A DNA stretch of 64,000 nt from the NCBI RefSeq assembly GCF_018141005.1, contig NZ_CP046582.1, forward strand, positions 1,116,001-1,180,000, read 5' to 3'. Shown one piece after another: positions 63,356 to 64,000 of this stretch (positions within the stretch are counted from its first letter, which is position 1; every line of letters starts with the position of its first letter). The DNA is from Erwinia sp. E602. GTDB taxonomy: Bacteria > Pseudomonadota > Gammaproteobacteria > Enterobacterales > Enterobacteriaceae. Below the pieces are notes generated by a model, which did no database searches, was not told where the DNA came from, and worked only from the letters and a program-made list of their open reading frames with translations. A program made the translations under genes and the position numbers.

Positions 63356-64000
63356 TTACTTCGCGCCGTCGGTTTTTGCAGCGGCAGGTTTGCGGCGCTT
63401 ACCAATGTTCTTGGTGTCGCGGTGACGCTCCTTAACGCGCGGCTTCTCTTCCGCTTTCTTCTTGTCTTTCTCTTGCTGGCGTTTGGCCTGCACTTTCTTC
63501 GACGGCTTGCCCTGCAGCTTTTCGCTCGGCGCGCGGGTCACCGGGCGCAGCTCATCAACGGTACGCGACTTCAGCGGCTCGTTGATGTAGCGGCTGATTT
63601 TGCCCAGCAGCAGCTGATCGTGCGCTTCCACCAGTGAAATCGCGATGCCTTTCTTACCGGCGCGGCCGGTACGGCCGATGCGGTGCAGGTAGACGTCGGC
63701 GGTCAGCGGCAAATCGAAGTTGAACACGTGGCTGACGTCATCGATATCGATGCCGCGTGAGGCGATATCGGTGGCGACCAGCACGTTAACCCGGCCATCT
63801 TCCACGCGTTTGATCGCTTCGTTACGCTTGGCCTGCACCAGCTCCCCTTCCAGGTAGCTGTTGTTGATGCCGGCCTCGCGCAGCACGCCGCACAGCTCGT
63901 GCACCCGCTCGCGCTTACGCACGAAGATCACCGAACGGGTCACTTCCTCCTGCTTCAGCAGGTGCAGCAGCAGCGCGACTTTGTGTTTGTAGTCATCCGC
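63356..64000 (-). CDS. srmB: ATP-dependent RNA helicase SrmB (3' part; cut by window edge)
   Basis: The C-terminal 214 residues of a DEAD-box helicase that assists 50S ribosome assembly. Helicase core motifs V and VI are seen: [20 protein letters not shown] and [20 protein letters not shown]. The basic tail [20 protein letters not shown] is nearly identical to E. coli SrmB. The N-terminal part with the DEAD box lies beyond position 64000. Confidence 0.96.
   Translation of the reverse strand, partial: ADDYKHKVALLLHLLKQEEVTRSVIFVRKRERVHELCGVLREAGINNSYLEGELVQAKRNEAIKRVEDGRVNVLVATDIASRGIDIDDVSHVFNFDLPLTADVYLHRIGRTGRAGKKGIAISLVEAHDQLLLGKISRYINEPLKSRTVDELRPVTRAPSEKLQGKPSKKVQAKRQQEKDKKKAEEKPRVKERHRDTKNIGKRRKPAAAKTDGAK

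Overview
The window is chromosomal DNA of an enterobacterial plant or environment associated species, most likely Erwinia or a close relative in the Erwiniaceae. The basis is the core gene order grpE/nadK/recN/bamE/rnfH/ratA/smpB/ssrA, SpeG, Ung, GrcA and SrmB proteins very close to the Escherichia coli forms, an E. coli-type tmRNA tag (ANDENYALAA), and high coding GC with several AT-rich accessory patches. The genus is an inference; no species is claimed.

Layout. 1-9400: a partial gene, a PEGA-like lipoprotein, speG, tsx with a near-perfect CRP site, a decaying three-gene outer-membrane/DUF4056 operon, a secreted Ntn-hydrolase, and a monooxygenase/RidA/DUF1028 operon. 9431-15530: a compact seven-gene operon with an EccC/EssC-like FtsK ATPase, at least three small WXG100-like helical proteins, a large coiled-coil protein, a tail-anchored protein and a multi-pass membrane protein. 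This looks like a type VII secretion-like machine in a Gram-negative and is a main candidate for an undescribed system. 15576-23963: a pentitol/pentose locus (ABC importer, D-xylulose kinase, polyol dehydrogenase, D-lyxose isomerase, LacI regulator) with two matching LacI-type operators. 24054-25870: an AbiE-type toxin-antitoxin pair with two upstream inverted repeats.

26002-40541: a lipid locus. Acyl-AMP ligase, short-chain reductase, acyl carrier protein and a serine palmitoyltransferase-like enzyme form one operon, and a ceramide-synthase-type GNAT protein is divergent from it. They are flanked by a second LptF/LptG-like pair, a flippase, three paralogous P-loop kinases and an LpxO-like hydroxylase. 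Together they could build, modify and export a sphingolipid-like molecule. 40791-44698: two bacterial dynamin-like GTPases of the Leo type. 

44764-50000: a RIO kinase and then an AT-rich island ending at ssrA. It holds an orphan Hcp with a DUF1493 protein and a frameshifted membrane effector candidate, an IS3 remnant, a colicin M-type bacteriocin gene broken by one stop codon with its convergent immunity gene, and a P4-type primase remnant. 50001-64000: mostly conserved core genes (ssrA to grpE, a chemoreceptor, a cold-shock protein, yaiL, ung, grcA, an AraC/DJ-1 regulator, an MFS exporter, and the 3' part of srmB), with recognisable LexA, sigma-32 and FNR sites and two tandem-repeat arrays.
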